36,869 nt of DNA from Prevotellamassilia timonensis (GTDB lineage: Bacteria; Bacteroidota; Bacteroidia; Bacteroidales; Bacteroidaceae), in contig NZ_JADYUH010000018.1 in NCBI RefSeq assembly GCF_021531665.1, positions 1-36,869 of the forward strand, read 5' to 3'. The notes under the pieces are model-generated. The model saw only the letters and a program-made list of their open reading frames with translations, was not told the origin of the DNA and ran no database searches. Of this stretch, positions 1 to 9,230 are shown piece by piece (position 1 is the first letter of the stretch; each line of letters starts with the position of its first letter). Made by a program: the position numbers and the translations under genes.

Positions 1-53
1 GCATCAAGCGCAAGGGGTTTTTCCGGTTTTTGTCTTTCATTCATTCGTTCAAT

Positions 54-173
54 TTCTGAACATTTCGCGCGTTCCGTGTTCCAAAACAAAAATGTTTCTC
101 CATTAATGCCCATAAATTCTCTCGTTAATTGCTCATTAATTCTGAACATTTCGCGCGTGTTGTATTCCAAAAC
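54..173. repeat. Direct repeat pair, 34 bp, upstream of ttcA
   Basis: Two 34-bp copies, at 54-87 and 140-173, share an identical first 18 bases (beginning TTCTGAACATTTCGCG) and an identical end (TTCCAAAAC), with a few differences between. They lie 86 bp apart in the AT-rich region before the first gene. No coding region was found in 1-297; apart from this pair and the octamer array nothing else is recognisable. Function unknown; it could be a regulatory duplication or a remnant of a dispersed repeat. Confidence 0.7.
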
Positions 174-243
174 CAATTAATGACTTTTTAATGAATAAAT
201 TCATGGACATTAATGTTCAAAAAGACGGTCCATTCGTCTTTCG

Positions 244-291
244 TTCTTTGACTCTTTGTCTCTTCGACTCTTTGACTCTTTGACTCTTTGA
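244..291. repeat. 8-bp tandem repeat (CTCTTTGA)n abutting ttcA
   Basis: Six head-to-tail octamers with consensus CTCTTTGA (variants TTCTTTGA, CTCTTTGT, CTCTTCGA) end seven bases before the ATG of the TtcA-like gene. The same octamer array recurs at 17969-18020. The unit is not a multiple of three and reads TGA in the ttcA frame, so it is not coding. It lies where a leader or promoter spacer would be, so a change in copy number could alter expression; that is inference. Confidence 0.8.
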
Positions 292-297
292 CTTCCC

Positions 298-1056
298 ATG
301 TCCTCCCAACGAAAAACACATGACAAACTTCAGCGCATCATGGGACGCACGCTGCGTCAGTATCCGCTGATTGAACCCGGTGACAAAATCTTGATTGCGC
401 TCTCCGGCGGGAAAGACTCCCTCGCCTTGATGGACCTGCTCGGAGAAAGAATGAAAAGAAGCCAAGGTGGATTTGAACTGGCTGCCCTGCACGTCAGAAT
501 GCCACACGTGGGCTACAGCACCGACGCGGACTACCTGAAAAAACAAGCGGACAAATGGGGCATTCCGTTTCACCTCAAAGTGGCTTCCTTCTCACCGGAC
601 ACCAACGAGAAACGGAGTCCCTGCTTCCTCTGCGCATGGAACAGAAGGAAAGTGCTCTTTGACGAAGCACAAAAAATGGGATTCCGAAAAATTGCCTTCG
701 GACACCACCAAGATGACCTCATCCAAACAGCACTCCTCAACCTGACCTTTGCCGGAAGTTTCAACACCATGCCCGTCCTCCTGAAGATGAGGAAATTTGA
801 CATGACGCTCATCCGACCCATGGCTGCCATCCCGGAAAATCTGCTGAAAGAATGGGCGGCGCTGCAGAACTATCAACCTCTGATCAAAACCTGCCCACAC
901 GAAACTCAAGGGAATCGACTGAAAATGAAACAACTCGCGGAACAGATGGAACGACTGAACCCGGACTATCGACACAGCATCTGGCACGCCATGGAGAAAA
1001 GCGGGATACTCATCGAAGAAATGGCTGACCACGAAGAAACCTCTCTTTCATTTTGA
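298..1056 (+). CDS. ttcA: TtcA-like tRNA 2-thiocytidine synthetase (PP-loop ATPase)
   Basis: A cytoplasmic 252-aa PP-loop ATPase. TtcA enzymes adenylate C32 of certain tRNAs and replace the oxygen with sulfur, using a [4Fe-4S] cluster. The PP-loop SGGKDS is at residues 36-41. The pair C109-FL-C112 plus C199 matches the three-cysteine cluster arrangement of TtcA, and the GHHQDD segment after the CxxC motif is typical. The protein is shorter than the roughly 310-aa E. coli enzyme, as is common for Bacteroidetes homologues. The ATG at 298 is preceded by an in-frame TGA at 289-291, so translation cannot begin much earlier. No Shine-Dalgarno is visible. The gene stands alone, 186 bp before atpD. 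Family assignment is firm; the exact target nucleotide is inferred. Confidence 0.85.
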   Translation: MSSQRKTHDKLQRIMGRTLRQYPLIEPGDKILIALSGGKDSLALMDLLGERMKRSQGGFELAALHVRMPHVGYSTDADYLKKQADKWGIPFHLKVASFSPDTNEKRSPCFLCAWNRRKVLFDEAQKMGFRKIAFGHHQDDLIQTALLNLTFAGSFNTMPVLLKMRKFDMTLIRPMAAIPENLLKEWAALQNYQPLIKTCPHETQGNRLKMKQLAEQMERLNPDYRHSIWHAMEKSGILIEEMADHEETSLSF

Positions 1057-1160
1057 TTCCATAATTCTCAAATCCTCGTCTTTTCACCCTATTTTACAGA
1101 AAAAAGGGAAATCCTCTCAAAAAAAGTGAATCAGAGGATGGTCTCTTTCCCTAAATCTGC

Positions 1161-1168
1161 TAACTTTG
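1161..1168 (+). promoter_or_regulatory. Promoter -7 element for the ATP synthase operon
   Basis: TAACTTTG fits the Bacteroidetes -7 consensus TAnnTTTG and lies 74 bp upstream of the atpD ATG. No TTG/TTTG -33 element is visible at the expected 19-21 bp, so this is a -7-only call. It would give an mRNA leader of about 70 nt. Confidence 0.55.
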
Positions 1169-1230
1169 CGGCAGTTTCAAGACAAGCCCCACGAAAGTTC
1201 GGCTCATTCATCATTCTATATTATTCTTAA

Positions 1231-2775
<1,545 letters not shown>

Positions 2776-2787
2776 GTCCTCTCTTGA

Positions 2788-2995
2788 GGGGTGTTCTAAA
2801 AATTAGGTTGAACTGGGTTTTGATTTCTTAAAGATGAACTTTTGTCAACGGAGAAAGAAGCATAGCGGACTATGTGACTGACGAAACTTTCAAAAGGACG
2901 TGCTAAGAAACGACTTACTCATATAAGACTCTACGACCAAAACATACAAACGCTTTCTTTTGAACGCTCCTTATCCCGTAATTTGTAGAACACAC
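2788..2995 (+). mobile_element. MITE-like element copy 1 (208 bp) between atpD and atpC
   Basis: The left end GGGGTGTTCTAAAAATTA and right end TAATTTGTAGAACACAC are inverted copies. The element is flanked by the direct duplication CTTGA (2783-2787 and 2996-3000), as expected after transposition. The interior has the shared core with a small hairpin (CATAGCGGACTATG), GTGACTGACGA, and a right arm containing CTTTCTTTTGAACGCTCC. It has no coding capacity. It lies inside the ATP synthase operon, so transcripts from upstream must read through it. The parent transposase is not in this window. Confidence 0.85.
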
Positions 2996-3021
2996 CTTGA
3001 ATATAAACCACTGCGCGTGAT

Positions 3022-3261
3022 ATGATGAAAGTAAATATCGTCTCCCCCGAGAAGACCTTATATAAAGGAGAAACGGACAGCGTGATGCTTCCCGGAGAAA
3101 TGGGACGCTTTGAGGTGTTGCAAAACCACGCCCCCATCATCTCCACCCTGACAGCAGGCGAAATTGTCTGCCGAGGAAGCGAAGACTTCCGCATCGAAAT
3201 CAAAACGGGATTCGTGGAAGTGGAACACAACGTGGTTTCCATCTGCGTGGAAACGGCGTGA
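3022..3261 (+). CDS. atpC: F1Fo ATP synthase subunit epsilon, short form
   Basis: Central-stalk subunit of F1, linking gamma to the c ring. At 79 aa it contains only the N-terminal beta-sandwich (VNIVSPEKTLYKGE, VMLPGEMGRFEVLQNHAPIISTL). The C-terminal helical hairpin, which in E. coli and Bacillus proteins of 130-140 aa inhibits ATP hydrolysis, is absent. Short epsilon is usual in Bacteroidetes, so this is not a truncation artefact. Either ATG at 3022 or 3025 could start the protein. The stop overlaps a GTG in the next frame. Confidence 0.93.
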   Translation: MMKVNIVSPEKTLYKGETDSVMLPGEMGRFEVLQNHAPIISTLTAGEIVCRGSEDFRIEIKTGFVEVEHNVVSICVETA

Positions 3262-3320
3262 AACAAGAAGAACGGCTGAAAACTGATTCTCCGCTTCTCT
3301 TGAAAATTTCCCATCCTCCC

Positions 3321-3737
3321 ATGAAAAAGGAAAACAAAACGCTTCTGCTCTTCTGGTCCATTGAGACCTTGCTCTACCTCCTGTCTGCCCCCCTGCTCTA
3401 CTTCACAGACCTCGCTTTCGGAGGACAACAGGTCGCCATGCAACAGGTTCCGTTCATCATGATGGTGACACTCCTGTTCTTCATCATCGCCATCCTGACC
3501 TACACCCTGCACAGCCGGCTGGTGAAAAGCGGCGGAAAGAAAATCATGATGTTCTATCTTGCCAGCAAGGTCGGAAAACTCCTGCTGACGCTGACAATCT
3601 TGGTCATCTATGCCGTCGCCGTGAAAAACAACCTACTCTACTTCACCGCAAGTCTGGGATGGCTATACCTCATCGGACTCATCATCACGACGCTCTATTT
3701 CTCAGAATCAGAGAAACAACAAAAACAATCAAAATGA
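3321..3737 (+). CDS. AtpI-like four-helix membrane protein of the ATP synthase operon
   Basis: A 138-aa integral membrane protein with four hydrophobic segments (TLLLFWSIETLLYLLSAPLL; VPFIMMVTLLFFIIAIL; a helix with LLLTLTILVIYAVAV; LYFTASLGWLYLIGLIITTLYF). Its position just before atpB and its topology match AtpI/Atp1, which assists c-ring assembly in other bacteria. Sequence similarity to classical AtpI is not obvious to me, so function rests on position and topology. ATG 3321 (MKKENKTLL) is preferred. The reading frame extends back to a GTG at 3258 overlapping the atpC stop, but those 21 extra residues are not protein-like. The stop overlaps the atpB start (ATGA). Confidence 0.7.
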   Translation: MKKENKTLLLFWSIETLLYLLSAPLLYFTDLAFGGQQVAMQQVPFIMMVTLLFFIIAILTYTLHSRLVKSGGKKIMMFYLASKVGKLLLTLTILVIYAVAVKNNLLYFTASLGWLYLIGLIITTLYFSESEKQQKQSK

Positions 3738-4816
3738 AGTTGAACATTCTCACACATTCACTCAGAATCATTGTCTTAGGCCTCCTTCTCTGCTTCTTCC
3801 CCTCACAAGGAAGATGCTCGGAAGCAGCTCAGGAAGAGGGCGGAATTGATGTGAAGGAAATCGTCCTGGGACACTTGAGCGATGCCTACGAATGGCACAT
3901 CTGCTCCGTCAACGGACATCACGTGTCGATTCCCCTTCCTGTCATCGTTCAAAACCATGACGGAGAATGGTTCTTCTTCAGTTCTTCCGAATTCCACAAG
4001 AGCGGGGACAACACCTTCGGCGCTTTCTTCCTGAACCAGGAACAAAACGGCAAAATCTATGAAAAACTGCCTGACGGAACCGTTGAACGCCCCTTGGATC
4101 TGAGCATCACCAAAGACGTGGTGCAAATCTGGATTGTGGTTGTCCTCATGCTCTGCATCTTCCTCAGCACAGCAAAATGGTATAAGAAGAAAACACCCGA
4201 CACACCTGCTCCCAACGGCTTTGTCGGACTGGTGGAAATGTTCGTCATGTCCATTTTGGACGACCTCATCAAGCCCTCAGTGGGAGAGAAACACTACCGC
4301 AAATATGCACCGTTCCTCCTGACCGCCTTCTTCTTCATCTTCATCACCAACCTTTTGGGACTCATCCCCATCTTCCCGGGCGGAGCAAACATCACCGGCA
4401 ACATCAACATCACCTTCTTCCTTGCCATCTGCACCTTCTTGCTCATCAATCTTTTTGGCAACAAGGAATATTGGAAGGAAATCTTCTGGCCGCCCGTGCC
4501 AACTTGGCTGAAAGTGCCCGTGCCGATGATGCCGGTCATTGAACTCTTCGGCATCTTCACAAAGCCTTTCGCCCTGATGGTTCGTCTCTTCGCCAACATG
4601 ATGGCAGGACACGCCATCATCCTCTCCATCACGTGCATCATCTTCATCACATTCCAGATGGGCATTGGCATCGGCGCCCCCATGACACTCGCCAGTCTGG
4701 TCATGATGATTTTCATGAACGCCTTGGAACTCTTGGTGGCATTCATCCAAGCCTACGTGTTCACCATGCTCAGCGCCGTGTTCATCGGCTTGGCTCACCC
4801 AGAACACCACGAGTGA
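3734..4816 (+). CDS. atpB: F1Fo ATP synthase subunit a
   Basis: Fo stator subunit providing the two half-channels for the translocated ion. The 360-aa protein begins with an apparent signal sequence (LRIIVLGLLLCFFPSQG). A soluble stretch of about 100 residues follows, then transmembrane helices from about residue 130. This N-terminal periplasmic extension is common in Bacteroidetes a subunits. The essential arginine facing the c ring is R284 in MVRLFANMMAGHAII. The ATG at 3734 overlaps the stop of the upstream gene (ATGA), indicating translational coupling; in-frame codons further upstream lie inside that gene and are not used here. Confidence 0.96.
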   Translation: MKLNILTHSLRIIVLGLLLCFFPSQGRCSEAAQEEGGIDVKEIVLGHLSDAYEWHICSVNGHHVSIPLPVIVQNHDGEWFFFSSSEFHKSGDNTFGAFFLNQEQNGKIYEKLPDGTVERPLDLSITKDVVQIWIVVVLMLCIFLSTAKWYKKKTPDTPAPNGFVGLVEMFVMSILDDLIKPSVGEKHYRKYAPFLLTAFFFIFITNLLGLIPIFPGGANITGNINITFFLAICTFLLINLFGNKEYWKEIFWPPVPTWLKVPVPMMPVIELFGIFTKPFALMVRLFANMMAGHAIILSITCIIFITFQMGIGIGAPMTLASLVMMIFMNALELLVAFIQAYVFTMLSAVFIGLAHPEHHE

Positions 4817-4877
4817 AAGAAAAAGAAAACATCCTTACTGAAATCATTCAATAAATCACTTTAAAACATTCATTCTT

Positions 4878-5123
4878 ATGTTATTACTCGCATTGTTAGA
4901 AGCAGCAGGTATTGCTAAATTAGGTGTTGGCCTCGGCGCAGGTATCGCAGCCATCGGTGCCGGTCTCGGAATTGGCAAAATTGGTAGCGCAGCCATGGAA
5001 GCCATTGCGCGTCAGCCGGAAGCAACGGGTGACATCCGCTCCAACATGATTATCATTGCAGCCCTCGTGGAAGGTGTGGCACTCTTCGCCGTGATTGTTT
5101 GCCTCCTCTGCTTGTTCATCTAA
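4878..5123 (+). CDS. atpE: F1Fo ATP synthase subunit c
   Basis: The proteolipid that forms the rotor ring. It has 81 aa and two helices joined by the conserved ARQPE loop (residues 44-48). The ion-binding carboxylate is E65 in LVEGVALFAV. The residue after E65 is glycine, and helix 1 has no glutamine at the position used by sodium-type rings, so the ring is predicted to carry protons (inference). Glycine-rich helix 1 (GVGLGAGIAAIGAGLGIG) is typical for tight packing. The gene lies 61 bp after atpB and 14 bp before atpF. Confidence 0.97.
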   Translation: MLLLALLEAAGIAKLGVGLGAGIAAIGAGLGIGKIGSAAMEAIARQPEATGDIRSNMIIIAALVEGVALFAVIVCLLCLFI

Positions 5124-5137
5124 TCTTTTTTCTCTCT

Positions 5138-5653
5138 ATGCAGTCAATCAATCTGCCCTCTATTTTAACTCCGGATGCCGGTCTCCTCTTTTGGATGTTG
5201 CTGGCATTCCTCGTGGTCTTCTTCTTTGTGGCAAAGTTTGGGTTCCCCGTCATCATCAAGATGGTGGAAGAACGCAAAAACTACATTGACGAGGCTCTGG
5301 GGAAAGCACGCGAAGCCAACGAGAAACTGGCAGACATCCAACTGGAAAGCGAGCGAATGCTGAATGAAACACGCAACCAACAGGCTGAAATCCTCAAACA
5401 GGCAAAACAGTCCGGCGAAAACATCATCCAGCAAGCACGTGAAAAAGCACAAAACGAAAGTGCTGCCATGATGCAAGAGGCAAAAAAGCAGATTGAGGCA
5501 GAAAAAGAGAATGCACTTCGAGAAATTCGCCAAACTGTGGCTGACCTCTCCGTCATTATTGCAGAAAAAGTGGTGCGACAGCACCTTGCCGACCAAACTT
5601 CTCAACAACAACTCATCGAAAAACTCTTGGACGAAAGTCTGAAAGAGAACTGA
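5138..5653 (+). CDS. atpF: F1Fo ATP synthase subunit b
   Basis: Peripheral stalk subunit, 171 aa. One N-terminal membrane helix (LFWMLLAFLVVFFFVAKFGF) is followed by a long charged, heptad-like coiled coil (residues about 45-150, rich in E, K, Q and A) that reaches up to F1 delta. ATG 5138 (MQSINLPSIL) is chosen because it begins the conserved LTPDAGLLFWM region; an in-frame ATG at 5099 lies inside atpE. A 14-nt direct repeat (TCTGAAAGAGAAC) spans the stop codon and recurs about 40 bp downstream in the unusually long 149-bp gap before atpH. Confidence 0.95.
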   Translation: MQSINLPSILTPDAGLLFWMLLAFLVVFFFVAKFGFPVIIKMVEERKNYIDEALGKAREANEKLADIQLESERMLNETRNQQAEILKQAKQSGENIIQQAREKAQNESAAMMQEAKKQIEAEKENALREIRQTVADLSVIIAEKVVRQHLADQTSQQQLIEKLLDESLKEN

Positions 5654-5802
5654 GCACCGTCTGAAAACCCTGAAGACAATCTGAAAGAGAACCACTTCTC
5701 TGACAGATGATTGAGAAAAGTCGAGAAAGGAGGAGAACAAAACCACCTGTCTCCGAATTTCACTGCGAAGTACATTCATTCCCACACATTATTATATATA
5801 TA

Positions 5803-6342
5803 ATGGATTCTGGTATCATCTCCATGCGTTATGCCAAAGCACTTCTCTGCTTTGCCAAAGAAAACAAAGAAGAAGAGTTGGTCTATGCCGAAGTCAAAAA
5901 TCTGGCTGAAGCATTCGTGGCTGTTCCCGACTTCAAGCGGGCTCTGCTGAACCCCATCCTCTCGGAAGAGAAGAAAAACAAACTCGTTCTTGCCGCTGCA
6001 TGCAACGAAGCAAAACCCAGCCACGCTCTCGCACGCTTCACGAAACTCCTGCTGGAGAAGAAACGTGCGGAACAACTCCAACTGGTGGCTTTGACTTACG
6101 CTGACCTATACCGTAAAGAACAGGGAATCACTTTGGGACGCCTCACAGTGCCCTCCCCCATCTCAAAAGAGTTGAGGGAACATCTGCAAAAATGGATTGA
6201 GACAAAAGCACAATCCAAGGTTAGTCTTGAGGTCAAAGAGAACCCTGACATCATTGGAGGTTTCATCTTGGAATATAATAACCAACAATTTGATGCCAGC
6301 GTGAAAACTCAACTGAACAAAATCAGAAGAGCACTTCAATGA
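5803..6342 (+). CDS. atpH: F1Fo ATP synthase subunit delta
   Basis: Connects F1 to the b stalk; 179 aa. The N-terminal helical domain starts ISMRYAKALLCFA and the C-terminal part contains KENPDIIGGFILEYNNQQFDAS, both typical of delta/OSCP. ATG 5803 is preferred over an in-frame ATG at 5707, because the 32 extra residues (MIEKSRERRRTKPP...) are outside the family and encoded by an AT-rich spacer. The ATG directly follows ACACATTATTATATATATA, a motif that recurs at the starts of other genes in this window. Confidence 0.93.
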   Translation: MDSGIISMRYAKALLCFAKENKEEELVYAEVKNLAEAFVAVPDFKRALLNPILSEEKKNKLVLAAACNEAKPSHALARFTKLLLEKKRAEQLQLVALTYADLYRKEQGITLGRLTVPSPISKELREHLQKWIETKAQSKVSLEVKENPDIIGGFILEYNNQQFDASVKTQLNKIRRALQ

Positions 6343-6392
6343 CCTCCTGAAACCTCCAACCATCATCCATCATCTACAACAGCAACAAAGAA

Positions 6393-7985
6393 ATGTCGAA
6401 CAATATCAAACCCAGTGAAGTGAGCGAAGTCCTTCTTCGTGAACTCCGCAACACAGACAACGATGTCAAGTTTGAGGAAGTGGGAGTCGTGCTCTCCATC
6501 GGAGACGGCGTGGCTCACATCTACGGTCTGACCAACGTGACCGAGAACGAACTCATCGAATTTGACAACGGAGTGATGGCAGTGGCGATGAACCTCGAAG
6601 AGGACAATGTCGGTGCCGTGCTACTCGGCTCTTCCGAAGGCATCAAAGAAGGACAAAATGTGAAGCGAACCGGTAAAGTCGCATCCATTGAAGTCAGCCA
6701 GGAAATGCTGGGACGCGTCATTGACCCTCTGGGAAATCCGCTCGACGGTGGCAAAGCCATCGGCGGAAAAAAATATCTCATGCCCCTGGACCGCAAGGCA
6801 CCGGGCGTGATTTATCGACAGCCCGTCACACAGTCCCTCCAAACCGGTCTGAAAAGCGTGGACTCCATGATTCCCATCGGACGAGGACAACGCGAACTCA
6901 TCATCGGTGACCGACAAACCGGAAAGACTGCCATCGCCATCGACACCATCATCAACCAAAAGGATAACTACGCATCGGGAGACCCCGTCTATTGCATCTA
7001 TGTCGCCATCGGTCAGAAAGCATCTACCGTGGCTGCCTTGGTGGAGACGCTGAGAAAAGCCGGCGCACTGGACTACACCGTGGTGGTCAGCGCCACCGCC
7101 GGAGCACCCGCCGCCATGCAATACTACGCACCCTTTGCCGGAGCTGCCATCGGCGAGTTCTTCCGCGACCGCGGACAGCACGCGCTCGTGGTCTATGATG
7201 ACCTTTCAAAACAGGCAGTGGCATATCGAGAAGTGTCCCTGATTCTCCGCCGCCCCTCCGGACGTGAAGCCTACCCCGGCGATGTCTTCTATCTCCACTC
7301 CCGCCTGCTGGAACGCGCAGCAAAAATCAACAACCAGCAAGAGGTGGCAGAGAAAATGAACGACCTGCCCGAATGTCTGAAGGGAGAAGTGAAGGGCGGA
7401 GGCTCGCTCACCGCACTTCCCATCATTGAAACACAAGCCGGTGACGTTTCTGCCTATATCCCCACCAACGTGATTTCCATCACCGACGGTCAGATTTACT
7501 TGGACACCAACCTCTTCAACCAGGGCTTCCGTCCCGCCATTGACGTCGGCATCTCCGTGAGCCGTGTCGGTGGTTCTGCACAAATCAAGAGCATGAAGAA
7601 GGTCGCAGGTACGCTGAAGATTGACCAGGCACAGTATCGAGAACTGGAAGCCTTTGCCAAATTTGCTTCCGACATGGATGCTGTGACAGCCATGACCATT
7701 GACCGAGGAAGAAAGAACAACAAACTGCTCATTCAGGCACAGTACAGCCCGATGCCCGTGGCAGAACAAGTTGCCATCCTCTATTGCGGAACGAAAGGAC
7801 TCCTCCGAAACATCCCGCTCGAAAAGGTGGAAGACTTCCAAGAGCACTTCCTTCAAACAGTGCGCACCCATCACGCCGACACCATCCTCGCACCCCTGGC
7901 TGCAGGAAACCTTTCACCCGAAGTGTCTGCACTGATCGAGAAGGTGGCAGCAGAAACCAGCCAAATGCTGGTGGCAGCACAATGA
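6393..7985 (+). CDS. atpA: F1Fo ATP synthase subunit alpha
   Basis: Non-catalytic nucleotide-binding F1 subunit, 530 aa. The P-loop GDRQTGKT is at residues 172-179. The family segments [68 protein letters not shown] (includes the catalytic arginine region) and [19 protein letters not shown] are present. It lies 50 bp after atpH. A 72-bp TIR element begins 15 bp after its stop and separates it from atpG. Confidence 0.98.
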   Translation: MSNNIKPSEVSEVLLRELRNTDNDVKFEEVGVVLSIGDGVAHIYGLTNVTENELIEFDNGVMAVAMNLEEDNVGAVLLGSSEGIKEGQNVKRTGKVASIEVSQEMLGRVIDPLGNPLDGGKAIGGKKYLMPLDRKAPGVIYRQPVTQSLQTGLKSVDSMIPIGRGQRELIIGDRQTGKTAIAIDTIINQKDNYASGDPVYCIYVAIGQKASTVAALVETLRKAGALDYTVVVSATAGAPAAMQYYAPFAGAAIGEFFRDRGQHALVVYDDLSKQAVAYREVSLILRRPSGREAYPGDVFYLHSRLLERAAKINNQQEVAEKMNDLPECLKGEVKGGGSLTALPIIETQAGDVSAYIPTNVISITDGQIYLDTNLFNQGFRPAIDVGISVSRVGGSAQIKSMKKVAGTLKIDQAQYRELEAFAKFASDMDAVTAMTIDRGRKNNKLLIQAQYSPMPVAEQVAILYCGTKGLLRNIPLEKVEDFQEHFLQTVRTHHADTILAPLAAGNLSPEVSALIEKVAAETSQMLVAAQ

Positions 7986-8000
7986 GCAAAAGTTTCTTCA

Positions 8001-8072
8001 GTGGTGTTCTAAAAATTAGGTTGAGTTGATTTTTCTTTTGAACGTTCCTTACCCGTAATTTATAGAACACCC
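8001..8072 (+). mobile_element. MITE-like element copy 2 (72 bp) between atpA and atpG
   Basis: An internally shortened relative of the 2788-2995 element. It has the same left end (GTGTTCTAAAAATTAGGTTGA) and right end (TTTTGAACGTTCCTTACCCG, then TAATTTATAGAACACCC), with the middle missing. The direct duplication CTTCA flanks it (7996-8000 and 8073-8077). Two copies with different duplications show independent insertions in one operon. No coding capacity. Confidence 0.83.
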
Positions 8073-8114
8073 CTTCAATAAAAACAGCACCCTCTAACTC
8101 TTTAAATACGCCTC

Positions 8115-9002
8115 ATGGCATCACTCAAAGAAGTTAAAAACCGCATTGCCTCTGTCAAAAACACTCGCAAAATCACGAGTGCGATGAAGATGGTTGCCTC
8201 CTCCAAGTTGCACCACGCTTGTGCGGCAATTGAGAGCATGCGGCCGTATGCCTCAAGACTGGAGCAGATTCTTCTGCGCTTCAACAACGCCTCGGAAGGA
8301 AGCATTGAAAATCCTTTTGCCGTGGAGAAGAAAGAGGTGAAAAAGGTCTCCATCGTCCTGTTCACTTCCAACTCCTCGCTCTGCGGTGCTTTCAATGCCA
8401 ACGTCATCCGAGCCTTCCAGAAGAAAGTGGCTCACTTCCGGGAACAGGGCATTGAAGTCGAACAGGTCTTTCCCATCGGAAAGAAGGCAGCAGAAGCGGT
8501 GAAAAAAATGGGGTTCGAACTGAAGGAAGACTTTTCCGACATGCTGGACCACCCCTCCTACAAGAAAGCATCCGCACTCGCCATCCAACTGATGGAACTC
8601 TTCTCCAAAGATGAAACAGACCAAATTGAGCTCATCTACCATCACTTCAAGAGTGCAGGGTCACAGGTCTTGATTGAGGAAACCTATCTCCCGGCGTCAG
8701 AATCTTCTGTCACCGAAAGCGAAGCCGAAACTGCCGCGCCGCAGACTTCTTCTGACTTCATCATTGAGCCGAATGCGGAGACCGTGGCTGCCAAACTGAT
8801 TCCTCTCTCGCTCCATCTCAAAATCTACACCGCCCTACTCGACAGTCTCGCAAGTGAACATGCAGCACGCGTGATTGCCATGCAAACCGCCACCGACAAC
8901 GCTGACGACTTGCTGCAGCAACTCAACCTCACCTACAACAAGACACGTCAGCAAGCCATCACGGCTGAACTGCTGGACATCGTTGGTGGAAGCATGCAAT
9001 AA
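8115..9002 (+). CDS. atpG: F1Fo ATP synthase subunit gamma
   Basis: Rotor shaft of F1, 295 aa. The N-terminal helix ASLKEVKNRIASVKNTRKITSAMKMVA and the C-terminal helix AMQTATDNADDLLQQLNLTYNKTRQQAITAELLDIVGG are hallmark gamma sequences. An acidic, Ser/Thr-rich loop of about 35 residues (around 190-225, ESSVTESEAETAAPQ) sits before the last helical part; insertions here are known in Bacteroidetes gamma but its role is unclear. It is the last gene of the operon; a strong hairpin terminator follows at 9197-9228, after a dispersed repeat. Confidence 0.97.
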   Translation: MASLKEVKNRIASVKNTRKITSAMKMVASSKLHHACAAIESMRPYASRLEQILLRFNNASEGSIENPFAVEKKEVKKVSIVLFTSNSSLCGAFNANVIRAFQKKVAHFREQGIEVEQVFPIGKKAAEAVKKMGFELKEDFSDMLDHPSYKKASALAIQLMELFSKDETDQIELIYHHFKSAGSQVLIEETYLPASESSVTESEAETAAPQTSSDFIIEPNAETVAAKLIPLSLHLKIYTALLDSLASEHAARVIAMQTATDNADDLLQQLNLTYNKTRQQAITAELLDIVGGSMQ

Positions 9003-9015
9003 AAACGAACTCCTT

Positions 9016-9183
9016 TTTAGTAATATGAAAATAATAAGTTGCGTCAGATTTGAATGACATTTTCGAGGTTAGATTTTCACCCGAAGAAGGAGCATAGCCG
9101 TAGCTATGTGACTGATGAGGGAGGAAATATGGACCGAAAAGATTTTCAAAGATGATGCAGGTTATTTTTTGAGGATTACTTAA
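9016..9183 (+). mobile_element. Dispersed 165-bp repeat, copy A (second TIR family)
   Basis: Begins TTTAGTAATATGAAAATAA and ends with the imperfect inverse (TTATTTTTTGAGGATTACTTA, shown here in two parts: TTATTTTTTGAGG and ATTACTTA). A near-identical copy follows at 9287-9451. The core holds a 6-bp hairpin (CATAGC-CGTA-GCTATG) followed by GTGACTGATGA, also found in the GTGTTCT-ended elements. It lies directly after atpG and before the terminator. No coding capacity and no recognisable target duplication. Confidence 0.75.
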
Positions 9184-9196
9184 CACCAATCATCTC

Positions 9197-9230
9197 AACC
9201 ATGTGACGGAAAATTCCGTCGCATGGTTTT
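9197..9230 (+). terminator. Rho-independent terminator of the ATP synthase operon
   Basis: A 15-bp stem (9197-9211 with 9214-9228, one G-T pair, very tight A-rich loop) ends in GGTTTT. It is the first strong terminator after atpG, so the operon transcript probably includes the 165-bp repeat at 9016. Confidence 0.75.

Noticed and set aside
1-297. Possible end of an upstream gene at the window edge
   Set aside because: All frames are closed or short in this AT-rich region; no coding signal was seen.
5707-5802. Longer atpH start at 5707 with an SD-like AGGAGG at 5728
   Set aside because: The SD-like site lies after that ATG, no start codon follows at a proper distance, and the extra residues do not fit the delta family.
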